Origin: Eulemur rufifrons
Taxonomy: Eukaryota > Chordata > Mammalia > Primates > Lemuridae
Length of the DNA: 64,000 nucleotides
Direction: 5' to 3'
NCBI RefSeq assembly: GCF_041146395.1
Contig: NC_090989.1
Span: 238,008,843 to 238,072,842 of the forward strand
Part shown: positions 1 to 13,075 of the stretch, piece by piece
Layout of the letters: each line of letters opens with the position of its first letter
Numbering within the stretch: the first letter of the stretch is position 1
Notes under the pieces: model-generated
The model's input: only the letters and a program-made list of their open reading frames with translations
Told to the model about the DNA's origin: nothing
Database searches by the model: none
Translations under genes and position numbers: made by a program

Positions 1-339
1 GTCAAGGGAAGACTATGGCAAATTTTAATGTACTTTGAAAAACTCAGTTTACATCAGTGCTCAAGGTGCAGCTTTACCCAGGCTAACAGTTTTTGTATAA
101 CAATGAGCCTAAATTAAAGCCTGAAAAACAAGGAAATATTTTTAACTCTTTCAGGCTACTGCATGCTCTACATTAAGAAATGGTTGTACAGAAGTACACT
201 TACAGAATGAAATGTCATAGCAGTGTGCTGCTAGGTATAAAATTTAATTCTTTAAGGAAAGGTCTGCATATCAGTGATTTTATCAATAAAGCATCATAAA
301 ATAATTTTATTCTAAAAAATAATATACAATGACTAAACA
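1..339. other. AT-rich non-coding sequence
   Basis: I see no gene, repeat family or strong signal in this stretch. It is AT-rich with stops in every frame, as expected of intron or intergenic DNA. Confidence 0.6.
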
Positions 340-545
340 CTTATTATATGCTAACTGTTCTAAACACTTTACATGTAAACACTTGATCCTCACAACATTT
401 TGATCTAAGTACTCTTATTGTCCTCAAATTATAGATGAGGGCATTGAAACCCATGGAAATTAATTAACTTGATCATGATCACAGCTAGGAAACTATAGTA
501 TCAAGTCCAAATCTAGACCCCACTGTCTTAACCACTATGCTATAT
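340..545 (-). repeat. MIR SINE, antisense
   Basis: The text reads as the reverse complement of a MIR element: a 'tcctcacaacattttgat' block, then a decayed 'ttatagatgagggcattgaaac' block, then 'gatcacagctaggaaac', ending near 'cttaaccactatgctata', which matches the MIR 5' end. It is heavily diverged, as expected of an old mammalian SINE. Confidence 0.75.
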
Positions 546-1181
546 GTATGTATATACATGCAGATGCTCATATACATATTTGCACACAAATACTGGATGT
601 GAAGTATGTGCTTGAGTACATGATTACCCATGAAAATAGAGGTTATTTCCCTTTCAATTTCTTAAAATTAATCTGTATGTCCTGGAGATAGGCAGTTTTT
701 ACAGGATTTCTCCAATTTCTAAACACCAACTAGAACATGAAATGGAATATAATACACAGAATGAACAACCTCACAAATATTAGTATTTGCAAGCAAAAGA
801 TGCATTTATTTCACATGTCAAAAAGCAGATTTTCATTCCTCGGGAGATATCCTGATGTGGTTTAAAAGTGGTATAGGGATCTATTTGGTATGTAACACCA
901 TTGGATCAATACAAAACTCTCTCAAATCTTCAAATGAGCATTACTAAATAGTCCATGGACATATTAGGTTTTGTCAAAGAACACATGCCATCTTTAGCAC
1001 TAGGAAGACTTTATGCAAAGGTCTAAAAAGGCTATGTAAACACAAGTAAATTTCTATGTGAATATGGCAAAACACATGAATTCCCTGGCTATTTTTGTAG
1101 CTAAAGGAAATTCATTCTAAACTAGATAGAAATTGTATATGGACAAATTCAAGTACTTACACATGCAACTTGGGTGTACAT

Positions 1182-1182
<1 letters not shown>
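546..1182. other. AT-rich non-coding sequence
   Basis: Nothing recognised. Short ORFs here have no protein-like composition. Confidence 0.5.

Positions 1183-1213
<31 letters not shown>
1183..1213. repeat. (CA)n microsatellite
   Basis: An uninterrupted run of about 15 CA units. On the minus strand it gives a spurious poly-(Val-Cys) reading frame, which is not a gene. It is likely to vary in length between individuals. Confidence 0.97.
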
Positions 1214-1215
<2 letters not shown>

Positions 1216-3215
1216 GCCCTTCTGAATTCTGTGTGGTTGGCAGGGGGGCAAAAAAATCCAATGCCTTAAAAATAAAATTCAAAAAACGCATGGGGGTGTG
1301 AACAGTCTGATGTTTAGGCATACATGGATGCATTAAAATATGCTTCACATATACTGACAGCCAATTATAAGCTTTTACTTTAATGGTAGTTGATTTTGAT
1401 TCTAACTTAAGATAGTTTGTGAACCAGATAGTACAAATGATGTGTTTCCCAGATCAAGCAAAGAGATCTGAGAAGCAATATCTAATAAAAGAAAGGTGTG
1501 ATCAAACTGAAGGAAAGTCTCAGACCAGTCCTAAAATTTATTTAAAAGAAGAAAATACCAATTAATATGGACATATTAAGTCAGTTTTTTAAAAACTGCC
1601 TTGGCTAAAGCTTTAATGAGGGATGATGTGCAAATACTCAAATACTTGAAAATAAATGCAGAGAAAAGGAGTGCTTCTTTAAAAATGTGTTCAGAACAAA
1701 ATGATAAGGAAAGGAAAATTTAGCATGATTAAAAATTCTTAGCAGAGTACCCAGTAATCCTGAGAAATTATGCCGTAAGTAAATTATAACTTTTTACTTT
1801 CTAATTACCCAGGCAAAGCTGTGTATGTGTGTCTGAAGGGAGGTAGAAAGAGTGGCTGGAGAAATGGGTGAGAGGAATACCCAGAAACACATGATGGCTC
1901 GTAACATTTCTGCTTATGTAATCCCCTTAGTGTAACCTCTTTGCACTAGTTCTTCCTATCTTATAGTTCCCAACAAAGTTCTGCAGTCTCTCTAAGGGTT
2001 CAAAGTTATGTTTTAGGATTCTAAAATTATCCCCTAATCCAGACTGAGAACCTGACTTGGCATATCTGGAGGAAGTTAACAGGTGTGAGAAACTATCCGT
2101 GACTTAAATTGAGAATAGAAACTCTCTGCCTGGATCATCCGCTCTGCATGCTGACCAGAAAGAGTCCATGGTGGACCACCTCTGCCTTTGTTAGCAGTGC
2201 AATCACCAGGCTTTATATTACAGATGTGCTGTAAAATTAACTTGGATAAGAAATAGTCTTCTCTTTCTTTGGGCTAGGCTCAATGTAATGTTAAGCAGAT
2301 TACACTGTCTTAAATTTACTAATATTGTGATTATTATCTATGATTAACAATTCCCATTAGGCAAAGTTATATGTTTCCTTCCCATGGCATGTTCTTAAGT
2401 TTTAGTATCCTTCTTGTATGAAACCACCCAACAAAATACCATTTCTGGGACAATAAAAAGATAGTATCAACACCATAGATCTTTTTATGCTGAGAATGAA
2501 TTAGAAGAATAATGATATAGGCATTAAGTCTTATCTATACAAAGTTATTCCTAAATAACAGAACACAATGTAGTATCTTTCCATAAAAACAGGGCTTATA
2601 AAAAAGAAACTATCGATTTTTTACCAAAATCTTCTTGTAAATCTTCCCATGATCACCAAAAGGAAATAAAGATCTATTTGTTCCATATATGCGATATATC
2701 ATATTATTTCATCAGTCTACAAAATACAGCCTGTTATACAATATGCACCAATTCTCTTACATGTAATTAACAAAGATGGAAGTTTTACTGGGCAGGAGGA
2801 TAGAGTGAAATGCAGAAAGGAAATGAGAAGGAGGGAACGGATAAGGAGGCCAACAGGGGAATGCTCCTGCAGAAGGGGAACCTAAAAGGTTCTAAATATT
2901 ATTAAATTAGCTGTGGGAGGGAAGGAAAAGGATGGAAGAAACTTAATTCCTTCTTTCATTCATAAATTGTTTAACTGAACCCATTCAAAATAAAGATTAA
3001 TAACTAATTCATTGATTAATATGAAGTTATTGTGATCTAAAATATAAAAATCCATCAGAGTGGTTTCTGAGACCTGAACATTATGTTTCTGTCTGTGGTG
3101 GCTTATTTGCTATTCTCTTCTGGAGTGAGAAGTGAAAACAGTAATATCCTAATAGATAAACTCAAAATAGCCAACAAGAGAATTTTATTAACGTACTCTG
3201 TATAATAAAGGAAAT
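1214..3215. other. AT-rich non-coding sequence
   Basis: About 2 kb without a recognised gene or clear repeat. A purine-rich patch (about 2790-2940) stands out only by composition. Confidence 0.5.
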
Positions 3216-3330
3216 AACACAGGCTCCTAGCACAGCTATCTATATGGCTGTCAAGACAAGATAATTAATATTTCTGAGCTTCAGCTTCCTTGTCTGTAAA
3301 ATAGGAATAGTACTATATAGCAAAGAATCC
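3216..3330 (+). repeat. MIR SINE fragment, sense
   Basis: The tell-tale MIR core is present near 3275: 'ctgagcttcagcttccttg' followed by 'tctgtaaaataggaatagtac'. The 5' part is too worn to place precisely. Confidence 0.65.
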
Positions 3331-3482
3331 AGTAAAAAGTAGGTAAGCCACATATGTTAGTTAACTACATGAGTGTTAAACACATGTAACGCCCCTATTT
3401 ATAAACTAACGAAAATTTCAGAGTATGTTTCTGACAGTTTTAAATGTTAGACATATTTCAATATTCAATCTTTAAAAGTTTA

Positions 3483-3818
<336 letters not shown>

Positions 3819-3989
3819 GTTTAAATACAGGTAAAATTACATAAATGAAAGATAAGAAATATGGATTAAAAAAGTAAAATACTGACAGCAAACTCTTCTG
3901 TGAGACTTAGTCCCTATCATTTTCATTATTACGCTTTTGATTTCTTTAATTATAATTTATTTGACAAACAGCAGAGCCCAGAATCCAAA

Positions 3990-4145
3990 AGGCACAGAGG
4001 CTAGCAGCTCTTAGGGCCTAGAGACATGCCAACTGAGTTCCAGCCCTGAGTCTACCAATTGCCTAGCTGTGTGATCTTGGGCAAATTATTTTTTCTATCC
4101 AACCTCCATTTTCTCATTTATAAAACAGAAAAAAATAAGAGTAGC
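3990..4145 (+). repeat. MIR SINE, sense
   Basis: Contains 'cctagctgtgtgatcttggg' followed by 'ccattttctcatttataaaa', the two best preserved MIR core blocks, in the right order and spacing. Confidence 0.8.
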
Positions 4146-4174
4146 TACAATAAACGTCTAAACCCTGGGTAGCA

Positions 4175-4479
4175 GGCCAGTCAGGGTGGCTCATGCCTAT
4201 AATCCTAGCACTCTGGGAGACCAAGGCAGGAGGATCACTTGAGCTCAGGAGTTCAAGACCAGCCTGAGCAAGAGTGAGACCCCATCCCTACCAAAAATAG
4301 TAAATATTAGCTGGATGTGGTGGTACGCACCTGTTGTCCCAGCTACTCAGGAGGCTGAGGCAAGAGCATCACTTGAGCCCAGGAGTTTGAGGTTGCTATA
4401 AGCTAGGCTGATGCAACTGCACTTTAGCCTGGGCAACAGAGCGAGATTCTGTCTCAATGAATCAAATCAATCAATCAAT
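4175..4479 (+). mobile_element. Alu SINE, older type, full length
   Basis: A dimeric Alu without the lemur linker insertion. Its tail has decayed to a simple repeat of TCAA units. Imperfect target duplications flank it: 'aaccctgggtagca' before 4175 and 'aatcctaggtagca' from 4481, differing at two positions. The mutated duplication agrees with an older insertion than the copy at 3483. Confidence 0.93.
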
Positions 4480-4529
4480 AAATCCTAGGTAGCATAATAA
4501 ACACTGTAAGGTGTGACAAGTGCTATGAG

Positions 4530-5365
4530 GCCCAGAGACATTAAAGCAACTTGCCCAAGGCCTGTAAGCTTGTGACTGTCTTGGGACAGGTCAAGAGGAC
4601 AAATCTGCCTTCCTGGTCCAAAAACACATACACTAATGGCATTTGATTGTCCCCCAAAGAAGAGAACCCCTACTCCTCTCACTCCTACCAGCCACAGAAT
4701 GGGGAGAGACATGCCTCTGCCATCTGACAACAGTCTATTCGCAGATTGGAACCAGACATAACATGGGTTCCCATGTGACTTGAGAAATCAGAATTTGTTC
4801 ATGTCAAATTCTAAAGTAGATCAGTTATTTTGGCAGAGGTTTTGGGCCTAAATAAATGCCCTTTGTAATGTGATGGGGGCTGCTAGAGGAAGGGTTGTTG
4901 ACAATGAGATAAGAACCCAAAACAAGACCCCTGCTGGATCCCTCTCTGTTGACCTTTTGAGTGGTCTCCAGTGTGTTATCACTCAACACATTAGGGCTAG
5001 GACAGATCTGAAAACATCAGGAAGAGGTTTAATTTTTTAAATAAAAAATTTCTTCTATTGCAGAAATCCAATAACTTCAGTGTTAGGGGAAGGGCCCTGG
5101 ATGAGAAGCAAAAACACAATCGGTTTAGTTTTTGCATTTATCGTGGACTTACCTACATTTAAGTATATGATACTTTTATTTTAGCACCAGCTTTCAATAG
5201 GTCAAGCCTACCTTTCAATGAATCAAATCATATGAGCTGAATTCCTTTCCTAACGGCTCAGTGCATGGCTTGCCCAAATTCACCTAATAAGAAAACAGTG
5301 TAGCCAGAACAAGAAGCCACATCTTGAGAGTCAAAATTCTGAATTCTTTCTACTCTACTGGCATC
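4530..5365 (-). repeat. Two worn MIR fragments, antisense
   Basis: Around 4545-4580 'aaagcaacttgcccaaggcc' and around 5265-5365 'cttgcccaaattcacctaat' each match the antisense MIR core ('acttgcccaaggtcacacag'). The sequence between them is unassigned and AT-rich. Confidence 0.5.
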
Positions 5366-6524
5366 ATAAAGGAACATAATATGAACAGCTGAATAATAAT
5401 GTATAATTTAAATTACAATAAAAGGATCCTTTATCTTTCCTAATTGATGCTTTGATGGCCATGGTCCATTGATGGTCCAGATGAGTAAGAGACTTCTTTG
5501 CCTCCCCTCCAGGATGGTAAAATGCAAAGGTAGAGATGATTAAAGAAGCTCTTTAGTCTTTTTCTGCCCCCAGCCTACTGACCCATCTCAGTTAATGACA
5601 GTACTTATACTATCTGTAATGCAAATGTGAATCCACTAAGGCAATCTATGGTTAAAAATTTGCTTTGCTTTATAAAAAGAATACTATTGTAATATGAATT
5701 GTCCCTGATACTTGTCTACTAAGGCCCACTGTTATGCAACCCACAGGACAGGCTTTGAGTAGTCTTTCACAAGACAGCATATTTCCCCCCTATTCATTTA
5801 CCTTGACAGGAGTGGGACTAGAAAGCTGTGGTGAAACAGAAGAGAGGCATTCACTCTGCCTTTGTCTTAAGCCTTGAAAAACCAAGGAGTCCAGAAAAAA
5901 CAGCCCTTCCCTGGATACCCACAGCTTAAATAGGAAGTACCAACCAGCATCCTACTGGGCTGTTTGTTTCCCTAATGTGAATGACAATGACTGAGTGTGG
6001 GGAACCAGAAGATGCTGCTGCATGCAGGCCAGTAGTTAAGCGCCAATACACACTCAGGAGAAGGGCCCAGGCAAGCAGAGCCTGCAGCCAAATCCCAAGC
6101 ATTGCTTCTCAAACTGCAGGTCACAGGCATCAGTGATAGTAAAAATCATCTCAGTGGCTTTCAACCATTTGTGCCTTAATGAAAGAACAAAATGCATCAT
6201 GCAAAGTAAGAATAAATATTGTGTCATATATTTGTATAACTGGTCAGAAAGGCTTAAAGCCAATATCCAAAGGGAAAAGCCACTACCCAGCTCCTCTACC
6301 TAAGAGTTAGTTATACAGAATGCAGATGATGTATTGCTAGATCCTCCAATTTTTTAAAGAGAAACCAGAACTCTGAACTGTCCCCTAAATTTTAAAGGGT
6401 CAAACTGTTTTAAAACAGTGTATAGAGCAAGCCAAACCTATGTGAAAGCTGGACCTGGACTGCCTATTCAGTATATGTGTAAACAGAAACAAAGCAGCAG
6501 AACTGATCTTAAGAAAACAGGAGA
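5366..6524. other. Non-coding sequence, nothing recognised
   Basis: No convincing exon, repeat or RNA gene seen. The small minus-strand ORF at 6054-6263 shows no family signature. Confidence 0.45.
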
Positions 6525-6742
6525 TAGCCTGAGCAAGAGCAAGACCTCCATCTCTCTACAAACAAATAGAAAAATCAGCTGGGCGTGGTGGCACCTGCCT
6601 ATAGTCCCAGCTACTTGGGAGGCTGAGCCAGGAGGATCACCAGAGCCCAGGAGTTTGAGGTTACTGTGAACCACAATGATGCTACTGCACTCTAGCTGGG
6701 GTGACAGAGCAAGACCCTGTCTCAAAAAAGAAAAAAAAAAAT
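6525..6742 (+). mobile_element. Alu SINE, 5'-truncated
   Basis: Begins within the left arm at 'agcctgagcaagagcaagac', runs through the A-rich linker and the whole right arm, and ends in an interrupted A tail. Reading frames across it on both strands are Alu-derived and not genes. Confidence 0.9.
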
Positions 6743-7138
6743 TAGAGAAGAAAAAGAAACAGGAGGGCAAAGCATTTCTGCTCAACATCCCTGGGAAGCT
6801 GTATGTGCAGAAGCACTCCTAAAAGGCATTTGCCAAGGCACCACCAGTGTTTTGGGGGCGAGGGGGGAAAGAAGAGCCCTGAGTAAACAGGTGAGGAAGT
6901 ATGTGGCCCTGGTGAAAAGGGTAAAGAAATAAAATATTGGTGGGTCTGATGGTTTCTGCAAACCTTTCCTGAGTTGGGTTGGATGATCGAGTGGAACTCT
7001 CAAACAGAAACCTAGCTTGAACTTTCCCTTTCACATCTCTTTCCATTTGGGAGGTATAAAAAAGAATTAAACCTAAGAATTCCATCAGAAGTCACCTGTG
7101 ATTGCTATAGCAGGAAGGGTTCTGCCTGCCCACAAAGT
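6743..7138. other. Non-coding sequence, nothing recognised
   Basis: Single-copy looking, with overlapping short minus-strand ORFs but no splice signals that would join them. Confidence 0.4.
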
Positions 7139-7712
7139 TTGCCACCCTCAACTGCCTCCAGAGTTCTGTTGATCAGCTGCAGGGAAATTAAGCAGGGCAT
7201 GGTGAAGAGCAAGCCCTTAACTGGGCTCACCCTATACTACCTGGCTGGCCACAGAACTAAGACTGAAGCAGGCAAGGATCCTCAATCTCTGGGCTTCTTA
7301 AGTGACAACTGCCTGGCAGACAAAGCTCTGACTGCTGTGAGGGACTTGGGCTGAGGCTGATGTGGCACTGCTCTTCTTCACTTCTCCATCCCAGGGAAAA
7401 GATTCACAAAACCAGGGAAAACTACCCACCACAGTCCCATCTGCCTATGCTAAAACACTTGGGAGTCTTCTGAGCAAATGTGAGGGCCTCCAGCCTGAGA
7501 GCTGGTCTTGCATCAAAAAGAAAGCAAGGCCAGAAGCCAGCTCCAAATCCAGCTGTTCCCCAAGCTTGTGGTGCAGGTGTGAGATCATCCCCACGAACCT
7601 CACCTGCCTGCAGTTTGTCACCTTGATGTCATTACCACAAGCAGAGATGTGGCTGGGGCTTTTGTTTTACTTCACACCAGGGGGAAGTCATTTTGGGAAT
7701 TTTTCATCCTAA
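7139..7712 (+). other. Unassigned, GC-richer unique block with two adjacent small ORFs
   Basis: This block has higher GC than its surroundings and holds two plus-strand open frames, 71 codons (7139-7354) and 116 codons (7362-7712), separated by only 7 nt and in different frames. The second is fairly Ser/Lys-rich without a recognisable domain, signal peptide or membrane segment. Neither start has a strong Kozak context, and no flanking splice sites were evident. It could be a worn pseudogene with a frameshift, a non-coding RNA exon, or chance. I do not assign a function. Confidence 0.3.
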
Positions 7713-8934
7713 ACAGTTTTTTTCTTAAATGTATGTGACACATATTCCTCACAGGACTTAATAAAATAGATGTTTCTCATGCCTGGAAAGTAAACCACAG
7801 CTGCACAGATTGCAAAAAAATTATTTTTTTTAAATTAACATTCTGGTTGGAATCATTCAACATACATGTTTAACTATAATTTCTGAAAAAAGTTAAGAAC
7901 CAACAAAAATAAAACTTTCTCAAAAAGTAGTTTTAATATAATGATAATTAACAGGACAAAAACAACACTAAAAAGGCCACATTTACTAGTATATCCTGGT
8001 GTTTCTTTTTATCTACAACAAAAATAACAAAATTTCAAAACAAGAAAAATTCATAAAGCTCTGTCTTCCTACATAATTACCATGATGGAAGCAAGCAGAA
8101 AAACTATTATTTTCAGAATCTTCAAAATCTATCCTGAACCTGACATTTCTGTGACAATGGAACAAGGGGGGTGGATAATCATAACTATAAAGCTTCTGGT
8201 TGCTGTTACAATGATTCCTTATAAATACAAATAAAACAAACCCATTTTCTTGCAAGAGCTTTAGCTGAACTACATAAGGGGAGGTATTCTTATATGTGAC
8301 CTAAATGCAAAGAACACAAGGTGCTTTCACTTGGTTGCTTTTTGTGGTTGTTTTTGTTTTATATAAATCAAATGTGTTCCCTATCTAGTAAGTGCCTAGA
8401 AAAATAACAGTAATGGGAATATGGTTTTCATGACATTCTCAAGTGACTTCCAAGATACCCTTGTCACAATCTAGAATTGTTACAATGACAACAAGAAACA
8501 AACCTCAGGGACTCGAAACCTCCCCAGACACAGTGTACTAAAAGGATTTGGCTTGTCTCGTCTCTCCTGATTATGCAATATATCTTAGAAGCAGAAGAAT
8601 GGTGACACGGACCACTGGGCTGTGGACAATGTTTTCTGGTCTAACTTGTTTCATCTCCTCATTTACCATTTTGTGTGTTGCCCTGACACTTGCAGTGAGA
8701 TGAGGGCGGACATAACTCCAGGCAAAAGCAATGAGAAACATTTTTGCCTTGTCTATAAGGTAAAGAACGTAGGGAGGTAAATATTTATGTAGTTGGTGGG
8801 CCAGCATGTGAACTGACACATGCACACATGCCCTTATATAGAGGCACCTAATATGTCTTCATTGGCATGGATCTATAGATGTGTCTGGCTTTAAACAGTA
8901 AACATTTTCCTTCTTCAATTTTTTTTTATTTTTA
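7713..8934. other. AT-rich non-coding sequence
   Basis: No gene or clear repeat. A minus-strand 84-codon frame at 8571-8825 has rather protein-like composition with a hydrophobic stretch near its start, but I recognise no family and see no splice or promoter support. Confidence 0.4.
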
Positions 8935-9009
8935 TTTATTTATTTTTACCTACTTTTTTGAGACAGAGTGTCACTCTGTCACCCAGGCTAGAATGTGGTG
9001 GCACAATTA
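8935..9009 (-). mobile_element. Alu fragment, antisense, 3' end only
   Basis: A T-rich run (the inverted A tail) followed by 'ttgagacagagtgtcactct' and the end of a right arm. It stops abruptly at 'ggtggcacaatt', where a second antisense Alu begins, so it is a remnant abutting the next copy. Confidence 0.8.
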
Positions 9010-9677
<668 letters not shown>

Positions 9678-10012
9678 GGCCAGGCACGGTGGCTCACACC
9701 TGTAATCCTAGCACCCTGGGAAGCCAAGGTGGGAGAATCACTTCAGGTCAGGAGCTTAGGACCAGGTTGAGCAAGAGCAAGACCCTGTCTCTACAAAAAC
9801 TTAGAAAAATTAGCTGGGCCTGGTGGTATAGGCCTGTAATCCCAACTACTCAGGAGGCTGAGGTAAGAGGATCCTTTGGGCTCAGGAGTTCAAGGTTGCA
9901 GTGAGCTATGATGAAGCCACTGCATTTCAGCCTGGGCTACAGAATGAGACCCTGTCTCTAAAAAGAAAAAAAAAAAAGAAAGAAAAGAAAAGAAAAAAAA
10001 GTAAAAGAAAAG
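9678..10012 (+). mobile_element. Alu SINE, full length
   Basis: Starts 'gggccaggcacggtggctc', contains both arms, and ends in an A/G-rich tail of AAAAG-type units. No linker insertion. Tail purine repeats create Lys-rich spurious frames. Confidence 0.93.
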
Positions 10013-10778
10013 AATATCTTTGGGGCCATTACAGTGATTCTGTTGTCTCAAAGACTTACCAAGGTATATACACCACAACTGTCCACTGGGATTGGAAAGT
10101 ACTTTTGTGTTCCCTATTAGTTCTAAAGCACTAAGAGAGACAATGCTATTCACTGTACCTTATGATCTCAATGGAAACCAACACTTCCGATGATTATCTC
10201 TATCTAGTTTGCCATGCTCCTGGCCCTCAAAGTATAAACATTTACCATAAGGAACAAGCTACCACGAAAAGAGATTATGGAGAAGTAAGACCCCAGGAAA
10301 TTACAAAACACATAATCAGCAAGACTTACACTCATCTGACCAGCCTCTGAAAAGCAGCTGCCCAAATTAAGCTCTTTAATTACCCTTGAAATGACAGTTC
10401 AGCTTTGAGCCAGTGGAGGCTGAATGCACCAGTATATTCAATGTCAGAAGACAGTACTTCACTGACGCCTACGATATGTATGCACACACCAACTCTCAGA
10501 TCATGGGCATTTTATAAAATTATTTGAAGTAACTGATGCATAAGATAGTTTCAGACTTTGTCAACCACGATAAGCAGTCACAGTCAGTGTCTGGATACCA
10601 CAGAGCAGTAGAATTCATTGGAGCTGAAGACTACTTGGAATTAAGATAAGTAAGTATTTCTAAATGTTTCCAGTCTTTATGGTCTTTTTAAAATGTTATC
10701 TGTAAATGTACTTCCTCAATGGAAAAACAAACTTGTTCTTTCTAAACCAAAAGAGAAAAATTCTTAATCCTTCTAATC
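10013..10778. other. Non-coding sequence, nothing recognised
   Basis: Unique-looking sequence; a 62-codon frame (10162-10350) has no supporting features. Confidence 0.45.
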
Positions 10779-11071
10779 TTTCTTTTTGTTTTTAGAGAGT
10801 GGGTCTCACTTATTGCCCAGGCTGAAGTGCAGTGGCCCCATCATAGCTCACTACACCCTTCAACACCTAGACTTGAGCAACTGTCCTGCCTCAGCCACCC
10901 AAGTAGCTGAAATTACAGGTGTGCACCACCATACTAAGCTAATTTTTTGTTTTGTTTTGCTTTGTTTTGCTTTAAGAGACATGGTCTGGTTATGTTGCCC
11001 GGGCTGGTCTCCAACTCCTGGTTTCAAGTGATCCTCCTGCCTAAGGCTCCCAAAAAGCCATGGCACCCGGT
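10779..11071 (-). mobile_element. Alu SINE, antisense, old
   Basis: Contains 'ttattgcccaggctgaagtg', 'gtagctgaaattacaggtgt' and 'gttgcccgggctggtctcca' in the order of an inverted Alu. The middle linker has become a TTTTG/TTTGC simple repeat. High divergence suggests an old copy. Confidence 0.88.
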
Positions 11072-11516
11072 TTCTAATCTGTATTTTTCAAATACAGATT
11101 TTTATTATTGTAAGTAGATATCCAACTTTGATAACCAAATTCACCTTTTCCCTCTAGTAAGCCCCCAGGGAAGCACGAGGTAGCAATGGAGGGATAACTG
11201 TCAATCTCCAATCAAGTAGGAAGGTAAAGTTAGTAACTTGGAGCACATGGCTCTGGAATAAGGCTCGTCCAGTCTTCCTTGACTTGAGGTCAGAAGCTGC
11301 TCACCCCTTTGTTCCTTCATTTGACTTAAGCTTTATTGCATCCATTTTTAACACCTTTCTTTCCTAATTTTCCTCAACCAGAATCACTAAAGTCAAACAG
11401 CTGAGGGAGAAAAAAAAAGGGGGAAAAAAAAAAAAAAGTAGGAACAGAAACTACCATCATGACTGCCATCACCACCCACCACCAATAAAAACAGTAATGA
11501 CAACAACAATAAAATA
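11072..11516. other. Non-coding sequence with an A-rich tract
   Basis: Contains a purine-rich A/G tract at about 11402-11440 and no recognised gene. Confidence 0.45.
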
Positions 11517-11800
11517 ATTAGCCAGGTGCAATGGTGCATGCCTGTAGTCCCAGCTACTGGAGTGGGTGGGAGGACAGCTTGAGTCCAGGAGTTCAAGACA
11601 AGCCTGGGCAACATAGTGAGACCCCATCTCTACAAAAAATGAAAAAAATTAGCCAGGCATGGTAGTACGCCTGTAGCCCCAACTACTCAGGAGGCTAAGG
11701 GGGGAGGATCATTTGTGAGCCCAGGAGTTCAAAGCTGCAATGAGCTATGATCACGCTACTGCACTTAAGCCTGAGCGATACAGTGAAATCCCATCTCAAA
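11517..11800 (+). mobile_element. Alu SINE, 5'-truncated or rearranged
   Basis: Opens at 'attagccaggtgcaatggtg' rather than at an Alu 5' end and repeats a similar motif ('attagccaggcatggtagta') 130 bp later, so it looks like two right-arm-like halves in tandem, of an old Alu type. Confidence 0.85.
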
Positions 11801-12094
11801 AAAATAATTATCAATAAAAAAAATTTGTGGTAGCCACATGAAATGGCTTTTTAGAAAGATGAGATTTTAATATATTTAACCCATTATTACCCCAAAATTA
11901 TCATTTCAATTAAAAAATCAATATAAAAATTGAGATTTAACATTATTTTTTCAAATCAAATCTCTGAAATCTAGTGTGCATTTCACACTTACAATACATC
12001 TCAACATGGACCAGCTACATTTCAAATGCTTAAGAGCCACGTATGGCTGCTACTGAATTTGACGGTGCAGTCTTACAACCAGCCAAGTTCTGTT

Positions 12095-12275
12095 CTAAGT
12101 GCTTTAAATGTACACATTCACTTAATCTTCACAACAATCATACAAGGTAAATACTACCATTACTCTCATTTTACAGATGTAGAACTAAAACAAAGAGCAG
12201 AGACACAAAATCACATGCTAGCAGGTAATAGTGCCAAAATTCAGTGTGGCCATCTGGTTAAAACCACTATGCTAT
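12095..12275 (-). repeat. MIR SINE, antisense
   Basis: The text 'aagtgctttaaatgtacaca', 'cttaatcttcacaacaatc' and 'cattttacagatgtagaact' are the inverted MIR blocks in order, ending 'aaaccactatgctatta'. Confidence 0.8.
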
Positions 12276-12420
12276 TAAGAACCTACTATGTGTATTATGA
12301 CAGGCAGAGCTATGTGTCTAAATAAACTCTCTCATGTGCTCCTCAGAACAATCCTAGACGATAAGTATTAATACCCCAATTTCACATTCTGCTGTGTCAT
12401 TAATAGAAGACATTTAGAAT
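12276..12420 (-). repeat. Second antisense MIR/L2-like fragment
   Basis: 'aacctactatgtgtattatg' resembles the inverted MIR/L2 3' end and 'tcctcagaacaatcctagac' the MIR core. It is worn, so family assignment is uncertain. Confidence 0.5.
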
Positions 12421-12469
12421 AGGGACATCATGACTTCACAAAGTAACACATGGTGGTAGATAGTAAAGG

Positions 12470-13075
12470 TGACTGATGAGTCCACAGGTCCTATGCTAAA
12501 GGAACATATAGTCCAGTACGAGAATATGAAACCATTACAAAGTAACTAGACTATAAGGTATAATAAACTAAAAGAGAGGTGCAAAAAGTATTATGGTGAT
12601 TCAGAGGGAAAAAATCTTATCCCATTAAGAGAACCGTCAAAGCCTTCGTGAAAGAGGTGACATTTAAAAAGGACTAAATTAAGAAGCCTAGGATAAAGTG
12701 CTCCAGAACAAAGGCAAGGAGATGGAGGAAAAGAACCCTATGTTGTGTTGAAAGAATGGCTAACAGATTAAGTATGGCTGAAGTGTAGAATAAACACAGA
12801 TCAGGTGTGGTGGCAAAGTTGTCCAAGCACCATAGCATGGAAAACACACATGATGTGCACAGTTTGAGGAAACTAATAGCATGATCAAAATTGAGCTGTA
12901 GGAAATATCCCTCCGGCAGCAATGGGAAGGATGCACAGCAGTAGGAGAGATTAGATATGGAAGGCTGGTAGTAAGGACACTTCTGAAAGAGTTGAGGCAG
13001 GCAATTATAATGGTCACAGTCAATTTTAAAACAGGAGGTGAGTATGAGGATATCTGCATATAGAATCTTTAAGAT
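12470..13075 (-). mobile_element. L2 LINE fragment, antisense
   Basis: Order and wording follow the inverted L2 3' region: 'aggaacatatagtccagta', 'gaaagaggtgacatttaaaa', 'aagtgctccagaacaaaggc', and later a worn 'gttgaggcaggcaattata' block. Ancient and inactive; open frames within it are chance. Confidence 0.6.

Noticed and set aside
1157..1348. A minus-strand frame with alternating Cys-Val.
   Set aside because: It is the translation of the (CA)n microsatellite.
8571..8825. An 84-codon minus-strand frame of protein-like composition.
   Set aside because: I compared it mentally with small mitochondrial and membrane proteins and found no match; no splice sites or promoter nearby.
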